Source of the DNA: Phyllostachys edulis
Lineage: Eukaryota; Streptophyta; Magnoliopsida; Poales; Poaceae
Assembly: GCA_036346405.1 (NCBI GenBank)
Contig: CM070561.1
Span: 4,962,834-5,026,833 of the forward strand
DNA length: 64,000 bases
Reading direction: 5' to 3'
In this document: positions 1-11,600 of the stretch, piece by piece
Layout: each line of letters starts with the position of its first letter
Numbering within the stretch: the stretch's first letter is position 1
Program-made: the position numbers and the translations under genes
The notes under the pieces: model-generated
The model's input: the letters and a program-made list of their open reading frames with translations, nothing else
Database searches by the model: none
Told to the model about the DNA's origin: nothing

Positions 1-208
1 CTTTATTCAGTATAACTACTAAACAGCACTTCCCAGATTGAGCTGGTTAGAGCAATGCCAATCTAAGTGTTCAGTTGACTGCAAGCAATATCATAGTGGG
101 CCAGTATATAGCCCCAAAAGGCATAGTTATGCAACTCAATGATGATAGAAATAATTTGGTTTTGGGCTTTGTTCTTACTAAGAAATCAGATAAATACAAC
201 ACACTTAC

Positions 209-1748
209 TTGTCTTTTGCAATAATTGTCTCCTCTCCCATACTTTTGCAATCCAACTGCAGCCGCATCAACTTTGTGTATAGCAGCCAAAGTTTTCGCAG
301 CAGCAAAATATATAGCCTTCCTTTTAGTTGGGGTTACTCCCTGCATAAAAAAGAGCACAAAAATCACCAAATTAGCATGAAGATAATCATTGCCAATTTG
401 ACACATAGATTTCAGGGAGCATATTTAAGCCCATAAAATGGGATTGTGAGAACTCTAATCTCAGGTACTAGATCAACTCTAAATCTTGTAGGAGGGGTTT
501 GAAAAGTGTCAAAATGGCATTGCCTTTTAGAGTTTGTGTTTAATCTGAGCCTTGTAGATTCGATCCAATGGCTTGCTAGTTCTCAATCCAATTTTAAGAC
601 TGTTCTCATTTGATATGTTCCCATATATTGCATACAAGCACAGCTACCCAGTATGTGTGCTACAAGCAACCATCATAAGCTAGAACAATGTCTGGTCGAT
701 AGGTCAAACTGCCCAATAACGAAGATACCAACATATTGATAAACTGGTCAGTAAATCTGAAGAATGGGCAAGACTAAAAATGCTCAACAAACAGCATACC
801 GGCAACTTGTTATCAGGATATATTACTCCTTCTAGATACTCCATTATGTAGAAAGGAGTTCCGATTACACTTGCATCAGTGCAAAGACAAAACACCTTAG
901 GAACGGGAACATCTGTGTAAGCACCCAAGGCTTTGAGAACCTGCTTCCAGATTTAAAAAAAAAAACTCAGGGAGTAAGCTCACATCACTTATCAGAAGCA
1001 AACAACAGAACATAAGAAAGCATTTCACATCAACATGATATGCAACCCCCCCGGTATGTATGGAACTACACAGAGCAGTTACAGCCAAAATACCACAAGC
1101 CGGTCTGATAGGTACGCTAAATTCCTGATAATACAGCAGCTAGCAAGTTCATATTGCTCTTAATACGCACCAAAAGTAAACTATCTAGTTAGCAGCAGCC
1201 GTGCAATTTGATTTACAGGGTTCAATCAGCGAAAATGGTTCGACATGGTACAGCCCACAAGGAAATATCATCAAACAAAAAGGTATGGCTTGTGCCTTTT
1301 CTAATCTCACTGTACCACATCACCACGAGCAAATAAACACCAATCTGCCTACCATATCATTCTGGGACCTTTTTTTCTTACCACTACGGGTCACATCGGA
1401 GAAGTTCAAACTAAATTGGTCAAGGGAACATCAGCAAGGCTGCAAATCGAATCGAGCAGAGCAGAGGAAATCGACCTGGAACTCGCGCTCGACGGCGTGG
1501 GCGGACTGGAGGATGGCGCCGGGCGGCTTCTTCCGCAGCACGTAGCGCCTGGTCTCGCCGCCGGGGGCGGAGGCCTCGAGGCGGTAGGTGGGGTTGGACT
1601 GGCCGTGGCCGAACTGCGTGAGGGCCAACGCCGACGCGGGCGAGGGGAAGCCGGGGACGTGCGCGGCCGCGTACCGCAGCAGCGCCGCCTCGTCGAGCGC
1701 GTGCGCCGCGTCCACCGGCCGCAGTAGCTCCGAGGTCAGCCTCGCCAT
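209..1748 (-). CDS. IBR3: IBR3-like acyl-CoA dehydrogenase (ACAD10/11 type), 5' three exons only
   Basis: Three minus-strand exons join in frame: 1748-1476 (91 codons from ATG), 940-800 (47 codons) and 340-209 (44 codons). The splice sites are CAG/GTCGAT, GCAG/GTT, CCG/GTATGC, GCAG/GGA and CAA/GTAAGT. The product matches the N-terminal aminoglycoside-phosphotransferase-like kinase domain of plant IBR3: QFGHGQSNPTY (glycine-rich loop), YVLRKKPPG (the conserved lysine), AHAVEREFQ, then VPVPKVFCLC, FYIMEYLEG and YGRGDNYCKRQ. Known IBR3 proteins have this domain followed by an acyl-CoA dehydrogenase domain and act in peroxisomal indole-3-butyric acid beta-oxidation. The catalytic loop of the kinase-like fold and the whole dehydrogenase domain lie beyond the left edge, and bases 1-208 are intron. 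No disabling change is visible, so this is probably a live host gene. The first exon is very GC-rich, as is usual for grass genes. Confidence 0.88.
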
Positions 1749-2340
1749 CTCAGGGATGTGGAGGATGAGGATGAGGATTGAGGGGAGGAGACTACTATGG
1801 CGAGTCGATACTATTACTCGGTGCCGGCGGGCGAGATTTCGATTTGTTTATTCACTGTGATGGATGGAGAGGCTGGCCGTGCCAGCCGGGCGTTGCGTGT
1901 CGACGTCTGAAACTGTCCTGAAGTCTGATGTGATGTTGGATATTTGGGATGTGGCCTTGCCTTTGGAACGCCGAACTGGAACTGACGTGACAAGCTTGAA
2001 AGCTTGATATACGTCTTTCGCACCGCGTGGTGCTGTATGGCGTGTTTGTCGCGGCCACGGATCTAGCTTTTTGCTCCAAAAAGCTTGAAGCCATGCAACA
2101 GCTTTCCCTCACTTCTGTCGAAAAGTAGAAATCTTTATAACGTGCGGAAATCGAATGCTAGAAGCCACTGGCGAGCGACTTCTCATGGCTTCCCACAACC
2201 CTAGTTTTGACTGTGCCCTAGAGTTAGGGTTAATTATCTGTTTCTGCCACCGCACAAAACCCCACAATCCCTAACACACCCAAAACCCTAGCGCAACTGT
2301 AGCCCCGCCCATCCGCTGCCCCCTCTTCCCTCTTCCCCCC
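1749..2340 (-). promoter_or_regulatory. Putative 5' UTR and promoter region of the IBR3-like gene, with telo-box motifs
   Basis: This is the sequence directly upstream of the IBR3 start codon. Between 2200 and 2300 there are several telo-box-like motifs (AACCCTAG, TTAGGGTTAA, AAACCCTAG), which are common in promoters of plant housekeeping genes. A purine-rich tract (GGATGAGGATGAGGATTGAGG) lies just upstream of the ATG. Around 2070-2100 there is a small hairpin-like stretch (GCTTTTTGCTCCAAAAAGC) that could be a short foldback element. No TATA box can be placed with confidence and the transcription start is not known. Confidence 0.35.
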
Positions 2341-2479
2341 ATCCGCATTGATGAGGACACATCTAGCACATGTACATCTTCTCCGTCTTAAGTTGCTGCA
2401 TTAAAGTTATGTGCACTCATCAGTACATGTAACCCCAACCGTCACATAAAGATAGGATAAACAACTCCACATCAACATG

Positions 2480-3115
2480 ACATCAGCGGATGCCATCGCT
2501 TATGTTAACAAATATATAATATCATCACATGTCAACATCATAGTGATGTCATCGCACGTGTCAGCATAGTTAACCAAGAAGTATAATGATGTTATCGCAC
2601 ATGTCAACAAACCGGTGATATCGGTGTTGGAAGAATAATTCATCCTTCGTTTAACGGACTCGTTTAGCAGAAGACACGCACCACCAATACATACAATTGT
2701 GCTCATAAAAGATCAGTAATACCTCTCGCTTTATTTATACTCTTAGGCTAGCTATCTCACCAAGAGGTATTCCGCCATTTGTATGCACTCCAAGAGCTTA
2801 TAAATACCCCATGTATCTTCCATTTGGGGAGAGCTCCTTGAGCAATAAAGAAACATGTTTAAACTGGTGAGCCCTGGGGCTCCTCTCCTGAGGTAACCTG
2901 TTGGCTCACTAATAGAGTAAGCGGTCCTCTCGGACCCCGAACTCAGATAAATCTTCGTGTCATTTTTACTCGTGATCGATGGCCCGTCAAATGGCTAACG
3001 CCCACCCTCACTCGTGTTAAGTTTTACACCTACAATAGTCAACATACTTAACCAAGAAGTATATGATGTCATCGCTTATATTAGCAAATATGTGATGTCA
3101 TCGCTTAGGTCATCA
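2480..3115. repeat. Degenerate tandem repeat with core GATGTCATCGC, interrupted by an LTR
   Basis: A unit with core GATGTCATCGC and GTCAACAAATAT recurs near 2490, 2545 and 2590, and again near 3063 and 3096. The phrase TTAACCAAGAAGTATA occurs on both sides of the intervening LTR-like block (near 2571 and 3049). The array was therefore probably continuous before an insertion at 2625-3034. Function is unknown. Confidence 0.5.
2625..3034 (+). mobile_element. Putative solo LTR (about 410 bp), family not assigned
   Basis: The block begins TGTTGGAAG and ends TTTTACACCTACA, with the TG...CA ends of an LTR. In order it contains a TATA-like TATAAATACC (about 2799), an AATAAAG polyadenylation-type signal (about 2844), and a TCGGACCCCGAACTC / CTCGTGATCGATGG segment like the 3' part of grass LTRs. 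The same degenerate repeat flanks it on both sides, which supports insertion. I could not find a convincing 5-bp target-site duplication, so the exact borders are uncertain. Confidence 0.45.
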
Positions 3116-3200
3116 TCTTTCTTGGGCATAAAGTAATGAGTTGTAAAGTTGAACTTTACAATTTAAATTGAATTATAATTCTAGTTGTAAATAATCTACC

Positions 3201-3570
3201 ATGTGGACATTTCTAGAACACACGCATTGTCCTCTTCCCAAAATGCTACACGTTGAATTTTATAAGAATATATTGCTACATAATGTCTCTACTTTACTTG
3301 TTATAAAGTTTCGTGAAGAAGCTTTAGAGGCAAAGGAAAATACGCTACTACAACTTCAAGAACAAAGGAACCAACACGAAGAATAGAAGCCTACCGACTG
3401 CTTAAAAAACACCTGCCTCGATCGAGAGGAAATCAAACCCGATTTGATTGTTGTCAAAAGGCGTACTACCAACTAGCTTGCTTGCTACACAAAGAATGCA
3501 TAGATTTTAGTCTGAACTCTATGATGCTGCCTAAAGCAAGTGATCTTATTTTACTTAGGAATCAAGGATC
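3201..3570 (+). pseudogene. Unrecognised coding fragment, coiled-coil-like
   Basis: An open frame at 3201-3386 ends in a glutamate- and glutamine-rich stretch (EEALEAKENTLLQLQEQRN) of coiled-coil type. Just after the stop at 3384-3386 the same style of coding continues in another frame (RLLKKHLPRSRGNQTRFD), as expected from a small frameshifting lesion. I do not recognise the family. It could be part of a retrotransposon gag or a host gene scrap. Confidence 0.25.
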
Positions 3571-3594
3571 GGGAGGCAAGCTAAAGTGTCCACG

Positions 3595-4010
3595 ACCACT
3601 TCAACAAGGTCTACGACCACTTCCAGGTAGTCCCTGAGGAGGTCTTCAGGACCACCCCGGAGGTCCTCCAGGACCTCCTCCAGGGCCTGCCGGTACGCGA
3701 CACGTGGCGCCCTAGGACCTCCTCCAGGACCTCCCAGTACGTGACACGTGGCAGGTCCATGCCGTGCTCTAGGACCTCCCTCCAGGATCTCCTCTAGGAC
3801 CTACCAGTACGCGACACGTGGTGCTCCAGGACCTCCTTCAGGACCTCTTGGTATGTGACACGTGGCGTGTCCGCGTTGCGCCCAGACCTCCTTCAGACCT
3901 ACCTGCAGACGTGACACATGGCACTCCAGGACCTCCTTCAGACCAACCCAGACGTGACACGTGGCACTCCAGACCTCCTCCAGACCTCCCAAGACGCGAC
4001 ACGCAAGGTG
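3595..4010. repeat. GGACCTCC-rich repeats with an array of ACACGTGGC (G-box/ABRE-like) boxes
   Basis: The region is built from GGACCTCC blocks between which the box ACACGTGG(C) recurs at 3700, 3744, 3814, 3858 and 3957, with a variant ACACATGGC at 3914 and a decayed copy near 3997. Spacing is about 40-70 bases. The box matches the core of plant G-box/ABRE elements bound by bZIP factors; whether it acts as an enhancer here is inference. It probably belongs to the U3 of an old LTR (next entry). Confidence 0.6.
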
Positions 4011-4640
4011 TCCGTGCCGCACTCCAGGACCTCCCTCTAGGATCTCCTTGCTAGGACCTCCTCGGGGCCTCCTTAAGACCTCTCTAGGACTAGTCCTGCG
4101 ACCAAGTCTTCGACCAGTCCTACGACACTCGATACTCAACATGAATAGTATTAGTCGTAGATAAGTTATAGTATATATCATTTAGATGGAGTCGGTTGTA
4201 ATCTTTCCATAACTGTTTTAGGAAAGAATCTTTGTGTGCTACGGGAGTTAGAGATAGTTTCGACTTTAGGTCGTGCGTGAGGTGGCCGCCAACCCTCTCT
4301 TCCTCCTTTATATAGTGGCCACCACCCTTAGGGTTTGGTGGGTTTTGTTGATTAAAGTTTAGCTTTGCACTTTATACATCGTTTGATTGTGCGGCTAGTA
4401 CAACCAGACATTGTCTTCGGAACCCCAAATTATTCAATACATCTATCGTTGTTCCTCAATTCCTATTCAGCAGGTTCGTTGCTTCATCTATTTTTCTTGC
4501 TTAATTCTTGATTGCATACAGGAAAAGACCTTCGTGGTCAGGTCGATCTCGCTACCGGCAAGGTCGATAACGAACGTGAAGTTGGTTCAACGATTGCTGG
4601 TGCAATGGTCGTCGCACGGTTGTAGCCTGGATCATGAGAG
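4010..4640 (+). mobile_element. Old LTR-like remnant with a TATA-like box
   Basis: Downstream of the G-box array lie TTTATATAGTGG (about 4309, TATA-like), a leader-like stretch, and GGTCAGGTCGATCTCGCTACCGG (4538-4560), a composition typical of grass LTR U3-R-U5. No paired LTR, TSD, primer site or coding region is seen, so this is called a remnant only. The GGACCTCC-rich block upstream may be its U3. Confidence 0.3.
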
Positions 4641-4933
4641 TTAGCTTCCACCAAATCAAGTGTATCATCCTCATCGAAAGATCGGGACATTTACCCCATT
4701 ACTACGCCCCCAAACGATTGTCTGTGGCGAATCGTGTGGTCTACCATCTAATGTTGCTTCCGTTGTATTTTGCTTATTGACTTTATGCTCCTTTTGTAAC
4801 AAACTTTAATTATTATCATTGAATGGCATTTTATGGTTATGCTATCCACTTTTGTTTGACTGTGTACACCAGCTGTTCCTAGACTAGTGTATGAAACATA
4901 GAGAATCTGGATCCTTCGCTCCCGAGTTCGACA
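4640..4933 (+). mobile_element. Tail of a Tekay-type LTR (5'-truncated)
   Basis: The stretch resembles the 3' ends of the larger Tekay-type LTRs in this window. It has CACTAC/ATTACTACGCCCCCAAACGATTG, a T-rich spacer, TGTGTACACCAGC, CCTAGACTAGTG, and ends GTTCGACA at 4933. Equivalent positions are near 25540-25817 and 16665-16909. Only the last 300 bases survive. The copy is strongly diverged. Confidence 0.45.
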
Positions 4934-6660
4934 CTGACTCAAAAAAAACTATGTAAGGAGGGGTGCCCCCTCTTATGTAACTCATGTTGAAAATTTCGTA
5001 AATCAAATTCTTATTCTAGGATTTGTGTGAGATAAAATTTCACCCCATAGAATTGGGAATTATCTGAGTGTTCTTCTCTGTTGTTCTTGTGGTTCCTTGG
5101 TGCTTGCTAGAACACGTTTACTCCACATGAGTGAGTAGACAAAGGATCGAAATGTGTAGTTGGGTGAATCAAGTGTCACAGGTTGCTGTAGTAGAGACGG
5201 TGGTTGGCGGTGTCATTTATTAGGTCGCACGGGTCCAGTTATCTCCAATCATACGTCGTGAAGATGGGGATAACCCAGCCCTGCATCACGCATTGCTCCT
5301 CCTCTCCAGCCGCCGCCTCTTTCCTCCTCCCACGGCGCCGCCGCGCCCTCCTCCCTCCCACATCACTGCCGCCCTCCTCCCTCTGCTCTGCCACCCATCT
5401 CCTCCTCCCCAGCCGCTGACACCCTCCTCCCCATGCGCTGTCGCTGTCCTCCTCCCCTGCGCTGCCACCCTTCTCTTCCTCCTCCCCAGCCACCGCCACC
5501 CTCCTCCTCCTCGAGCATGCCTTCTTCCTTCCTCCTCGACGCAGCCCACCGGGCTGGCCTCTCCTCGAAGCGCCACCATCCTCCTCCTCCCAACCCGGCG
5601 CCGCCCTCCTCCCGACCCAACGCCGCCCTCCTCCTCTCCCGACGCCGGTGCCTCCTCCATCCTCTTCCCTCTCGCCATGTCGCCGACGTCTCCTCCTCCT
5701 CCGCCAACCCTAACCCTAGCCGCCATCGCCTTCTCCTCCCTACCTACCAGTGTCAGTTCTCCCCCACCGCCAGCCAAAACCCTAGCCGACCTCTTTTTTT
5801 CCAGTTGTAATATAAGTATTTATGTAATAATTGTTTAGTGTATTTTTGTAATAATTATTTATTGTAATAATGCGTTAATTGTCGTTAAATGCGGTCTATT
5901 GCGTTAATTACGCTTAATTGTCGTTAATCATACCAATTATGCTAATTGTTGTTAATTGAGGTCGTTGTCGCCAATTGCATTAACTGTTGTTACTTGTCGT
6001 TAGTTGTCGCACTGCCCTTAAACGACATCAAATAAGCCATCATTTGTCTTAATGGTATTTCAGGCATTTTTCATATCAAAAACTACAACCAGTCTATCTA
6101 AAACCAAACACTAAACTTTTTTCAATTCAATTATCACTGCTCACCTTACAAATTTCAAATAGACCCGTAGTAGCTGCCGTAGTAGTTGCCGTAGTGACGG
6201 AGTGATGGCATGAGAGCCCGCCACATCATTTTTATTTGGAAGAAGTGAATGCCAAATTATGATTGTTACTGTTTCAGGCTTCAATGTGAGACCTTTATAT
6301 GCATAGTAAATTACGTAAAAAAACTTAAGCACAAGAATTTTAGAAGGATTACATCATTGCACGGAGGACATCTAGCTAATAAAATTAATAGAAAATGAAA
6401 ATAGAATAGCACATCAGCTGATCACCCAGCTTACAAAAACAAATAACGCACTGTGCTGCTTGACTCGAGTACGCTCCCAAATCTGTAATACAGGTTTGAT
6501 TGATGTGTTATCTTCTTTTCATTGCGGAATAAAGAAATACATCATCGCAACGAAAAAGGCAAAAAAAATGCAGGTATTTAGAACAATTAGGAGGAGAAAG
6601 GGAAAAAAAAAGAAGAGAAAATATAGAAAGTCTGAAGTCTGAAATCGAAGCACCTGTCTT
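4934..6660. other. Unassigned intergenic DNA with a CCTCC-rich low-complexity block (5280-5800)
   Basis: Nothing recognisable lies at 4934-5280. From 5280 to 5800 the DNA is a CCTCCTCC / CGCCGCC low-complexity block, which creates long open frames on both strands; their composition is dominated by Pro/Ser/Leu or Gly/Arg and I see no domain. It is followed by AT-rich DNA with repeated TTAATTGTCGTTAAT-like phrases (5865-6010). A similar purine-rich block occurs inside the CACTA element at 35700-36110, so it may be a transposon scrap. No gene is supported. Confidence 0.5.
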
Positions 6661-7990
6661 CGGCCCTGTTTAGGGGAGTTATAGTTTTTATCATAAGTTG
6701 CTTTTCGGCTGAAAAACAGTTGTACCTGATGACTGCAGCTTTTAGCTTTTCCTGAGAGGTTATTTGACAGTTTGTCTTCATTGCCTGGCTGATTGTTCTG
6801 AGTTGTGAAATGGTTGAAAGTCCCTAAGACAAATGATACTTATTTGGTGCCCATTAAGCTAATTCATGCAATGATTTTATAACATTAATGCATTTAGTTA
6901 ATTACAAACATGATGTCAAATGAATTTTAGACAAGTTTAGAGCTATTTTTAGTTGTTCTTCCATGCTTATCATGTCTTACGCCAATCACCGGCTATCTTC
7001 TGTACAAATTTATCATGTTTGTGTGTTGGTTTAGCAATTTTGAAATCCGAATCTACCTACACGAATCAACAAATCTAAAATTTTACAATCAAGAACTACA
7101 TTTGTGTTCATCAAAATCCCATAAAAATTTGTAAGAAAAGAAAAGAAAGGTTGAGAGTGGTGAGCTTAGAGCCGAGGTCGGAGGGTACGACGAGCTAGTC
7201 GAAGGAGGAAGCGGCGGCGGCTAGGAGCGAGAGGCGACCATTGGGGCTAAGGGAGGCAACGACGGCGATCCAAAAGGGGAAGGGGAGGGATGTGGTGGCG
7301 GCTAGGGGTATGGAGGAGGAGGGTGTGGAGGTGGGCGATTAGGGAGATGGAGGTGGCCGAGATCGAAAGTAGGCACCCACTTGATAGGACCGAGAGGCGG
7401 CCATTGGGGCTGAGGGAGGTGGTGGCGATCTGAAAGGGGAAGGGGAGAGATGCGGCAGCGGCAACGACTAGGGGATGGAGGCGGCGGCAAACCAAGGGGT
7501 GGAGGCAAGGAGGAGGCAACCATTTACACGTGGGTGGGGGAAGGTGAGGGGAGAACGGGAGATGAAGAAGCAGAGGAGAGAGGCGACGCTGTTGCCGGGA
7601 GCTGGTGGCAGGGAGTGGAGGTGACGACGCAAGGGGAAATGAGGCATCGGCAAGCGTGGGCATCGGAGGTGATGGCAAGGCAAGGCGGGGGGGGAGGTGG
7701 CGGAGACCGAGAGATTGAGAGGGCTATGGTTCCCTTCTCGGCCTTTTTTGTCCAATGATAGTGGTAGGCAATTTTCTCCAAATCCTAGTGGCAATCACCA
7801 AAATCCCACCCGCAAAAGCCCAAGAAGAACCCCTCGCCGAGCTTTTAGCTTCGTGTATTGTAACTTTTGGCTTAACAAAAAAAATAGTTTTCGAGCTAAC
7901 CTGTTTGAGGGCTGTTTAGTTTGGCTTTGGCTTCACTTTTTTCCCAAAAAACAGAAGCTAAACCAAACAAATGGCTTCAAATTGCCTCTC
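6660..7990. mobile_element. Possible hAT-like/foldback elements (weak)
   Basis: At 6663 GGCCCTGTTTAGGGGAGTTA followed by AGTTTTTAT resembles ends of small grass DNA transposons. The rough inverted partner is near 7890-7915 (CTAACCTGTTTGAGGGC). A second small foldback is at 7920-7975, where GTTTGGCTTTGGCTTC pairs imperfectly with GAAGCTAAACCAAAC. Between them lies a purine-rich GGTGG/GGAGG block (7180-7720) with shadow ORFs. No transposase coding and no clear TSD are visible. Confidence 0.25.
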
Positions 7991-8049
7991 AAGCCACTTC
8001 CTTATATAAATGTGCGGAAGCTGTCTGAACATTTCAATCGATTTGGACG

Positions 8050-8643
8050 GTCCGATGAAAATCGAACGGTTCCAGACGACGCACCTCTATCACCGCCCCT
8101 TCTCTCTCTGCCAAGGTAGTCCCACATGTCAGCTTTCCCTGCGCTTCGTCCTCGTCACCTCCTTCTGCCCGTTGGCGCCCCATGCCACGCCGCTCGCATG
8201 CCTGCGTCAGCTCGCCTCCCCCGTCCCATCATCTTCACTCATCCTCGCCGCTCCCATCAACGAGCATTAAGTGCCGGGTCTTCCGCCACACCCACTGCCC
8301 TCTTTTTCTTCCCCTCCACCTGCCCCCGTCACTCCGAGCGCTCTGTGCCATGCCCTGCAGTGGCAGAGCTCGCACATGCGCGCCCATGTCGGTCTCCTCT
8401 TTCCTCCTCCTCAGCGCCTATAAAAGCGAGCACCAGGAGCCCCTTAGCCTCCTCTTCCTTTTCTCCAACCCACTCTCTCGCGCGCCCTCACTCACCGGAA
8501 TTTGGAGCTCCAAAAGCTTCGGCCGAAGCTCACACCGCCATCGATTCCGCCACCCGGAAGCTCCTCCTCCTCCGCCTTCACCATCGGCCAGACAAATGTG
8601 GCTCACCCCTGCATGGCGCCAATCCACCGGACCGTCACCGGAA
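8050..8643 (+). mobile_element. LTR 'C', left fragment
   Basis: C-rich LTR-like sequence with CCTATAAAAGCGAGCACC (TATA-like, about 8418) and TTCGGCCGAAGC. It is broken exactly at the CGGAA target site of the solo LTR at 8644 and resumes at 13601. Its own TGTAA-type left end was not found, so it is probably truncated near 7990-8090. The open frames in it (for example 8126-8719) run across the insertion junction and are not genes. Confidence 0.45.
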
Positions 8644-11600
8644 TGTAACATCCCAAATATGCGTATGTGTTTCAAATGTAAGAAAATGCGTAGAAATTAA
8701 ATTTTTTCTTGCATCTTGAAGTTTTTGAACTTTTCTGTAATTCTTGTAAAGGAATTGTGGGAAATCAAAAACCAAAATCTCCAAGCGACTAAAGTCATGA
8801 CCTCCTTGTTGAGAATCTTGTGTTCAACCCCTGGAAATCTCTTTCCTTGGTTCTAGGGATGTTGTGTGACTCCTCTGAAAAATTTCATAATTTTTAGAAA
8901 TTATTTGATAATTTTTAAGAGGCAGTCAAACCAGTTTGATTCTTGGTCAAACCCTAGAACAAATCTTGAAGAATTTCTGGAGAAAAATGCTTTGCATAAA
9001 AACATCTGGAAAATTTACACAAGGTTTATCCTGGAGCTAGGAACCTCCAGTCCAAATTTCAGAATTTTTGGAGTTAGTTTGCTATCTCTAAATATTCTCC
9101 AAAGTTTTCATTTTGTTTTCAAACCCCAATCAAACCCCTTCCCACTCAAATTTCGAGCCGTTTTAGGCAAGAATCGTTATCGATCGCTGATTTCTTTCAA
9201 CGCCGAGATCCTCTCGTGTTGTTCGGACCTCCCCATCCCACCTTTTGTTATCCACCTTGATCTTGATCCAACGCCGCCGGCAGATACCTTTCGCGCCTTC
9301 GGCCGCTTTTTTCAAACCGGCCGCGCCACTTGGTCCAAATTTCATTAACTAAGTGCACCTGCTCAAGCCACTTGGTGCGCTGTGTTTCCAACCGTTAGAT
9401 CTTAATCTAACGCTCGTGTTTGCTTGTGCCTTTCGGCTTTTCCGTTTGGCCCAATCTATCCTAGCCGTTCATCTTTGATCGGATGGCAACGATTGTGTGG
9501 GAGTGGTTGGAGCCTCCAAACTCCACTTTAAATCGTGACCGTCCATCTTCTATCCAACCGTGAGTGGTTTGAGCTCGTACCGGTTGGGTCAAGCTCAACC
9601 CGTTCGCTCGTTCCAGTCTAGCCCGAGCTGGGTTGCTTTGTTCCTATAACTTGTGGGGCTCAAGGCGCCTATTCTTCGCCTTCCTTGGCCACCTCAGACG
9701 CATGCGCACCAGAGCACCATGGCAGTTCCTGGTCACCTCTGTGGAGTCCTTTAAACGGCTCTTTGCCGCTAAGCATTTAATACTCAGCAGCTTTCGCCCC
9801 CAAAGTCCACCTTCTCTGTGGCGCCACTTGCTTTGCGTGTCCATGGCAGAGCATGGACCGAGGTGCACCATGGAGCTTTGCCTGACTCATTTCCTTTGCT
9901 CCCGGCCATAAAAAGCCCCTTTGCTCCTCCCGTGTTCCTTTAAACTCCTCGCAGCTTGTTTCTCTACTTGTTGAGCTCAAAACACCAGTGAGCACTTTGT
10001 CGCCATTGTTGGACCTTGGAGCTCCTCGATGCCGACAGGGTTCTAGTGGTCTTTCTTCCAATCTTTTGCTCAGCCTTGAGCCTCTCTTCACCGTGGTCCT
10101 TTTCTCTAACTTAACTTTAGGTTGCTTTCACAAGAGTTACCTAATTTTGAGCTTTGGGATCTTTTCGTCCGAATCACCCCTCTTCATCCTCAGCTCTAGT
10201 AAGGGCTTCTTTCTTCAATTGCTTGCTCATGGACCTTCGGAGCCCTATTGAAGCTTTCTTGATGACCCTGTCTTGCTCATTTTGCTTAGGTCATCATCTC
10301 CTCATTGTCGCCTCCATCGCTTGCGGGTCTTTTTGCCGCCGAGCAACCCCGCAGCCTCTGGTCCTCTCCGTGCTAAGGTAGCCAGATTAGTCCCTAGAAG
10401 CTTGGCACCCGCTCAACCATCGCGAGCTCCTTTGCATTTTCGCTGGCCATGCTGTTGCCGCCGCCTCCCGGCTTAGCAGCCGATGTGGTCCTCCTCCGTG
10501 GTCGCCACCTACACCAACAGGCGCGGTATTATCGCGACTGCTTTTGGCCCTTGGTCGGGCCGGCGTGGTCCATACGCCATGGCAGCCTTGATGCCCTCGT
10601 GTTTTGTTGGACAGATGGCACGTGTCGCGGGCCGATTAGGATGAGATCTCTCATTAAGTGCTAATCATTGATTAATCATTGCGTTAATAAGTGGTTAGTA
10701 ATTAATGTGTGGCTTTAAGTTCACTCGTGTCTCGTCGAGTGGGCCCAAGCCTCTCGCAAGACCGTGGCGTCGCTTTGAACAGAGATTCGGTCATTAATTG
10801 CTAAATCATGGTTAATCACCGTTAATTAATGGCTTAGCATTTAATCGCCGTTTTTTCCGCCCCTTACTACCTCTAACATGTGGGCCCATGCGCTTAAACA
10901 CCCCGGCGCTTTTAAACACGTATGCGGACCACGAAGTCATCGATAGTGGGGCCCAAATTTATTTTTTCACTTCGGCGCTGCGGCGTTACGCCCATTGATC
11001 GTGAGCCGTTGATTCAAGATCAACTACCCGCATCTATTGGGCCATTCGGACCACCCTTTCGCCTCCGTCTGCAGTGAGCCGTTGATTTAGATCAACGCCC
11101 AGATCTGATGTGCCGCTTCGACTGCTCAACCTCACGCCAATCTCACCAATCCTTAGATCCACGGCCCACATCGCTTGAACGCTCGACCATCCAACTTCAA
11201 TCATCAGGACCGCTGGATCTTGATCCATCGGCTTCTTTGCATTTCTTGAGCGCTGCTGCTGCGTGCTTAGATTTCGTGGGCCGTTGATTGCAGATCAACG
11301 GCCCAAGCTTTTCCTTTTTGGTTTAGTTTAAAGAAAAACTCAGTAAGAGTTATTTGTAAACCGAAAATTGTGTTAAACTTCAAAATTGCTTAGCTAATTC
11401 ATTTTAAAACCTTTTCGGTTGATTCAAATTTTGTTAGTTCTGGTTTTAACTAAGCTTTAATCTAAAAATGGTTGTAAGCTTAGTTTTGCTCCAGAAAATT
11501 GTTTTAGTAGATTTAATTCAGTTTAGCTTTATTAGTTGCATTAAAATTCATTTAACTTGAAAATGCATAAGTATTTCTCTCAGAGTTCTTTTTGAGTGAA

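Noticed and set aside
1201..1748. Plus-strand open frames over IBR3 exon 1
   Set aside because: They are opposite-strand shadows; the minus-strand exon has correct splice sites and matches IBR3.
2040..2200. Short hairpin (GCTTTTTGCTCCAAAAAGC) as a MITE
   Set aside because: Too short and without a target duplication or clear terminal repeats; noted only in the promoter entry.
5286..5838. Long overlapping open frames (up to 181 codons) on both strands
   Set aside because: They arise from CCTCC/GGAGG low-complexity DNA, overlap on opposite strands, and show no domain or start context.
8126..8719. Open frame of 197 codons
   Set aside because: It crosses the left junction of the solo LTR at 8644, so its last part is LTR sequence; composition is driven by C-rich LTR DNA.
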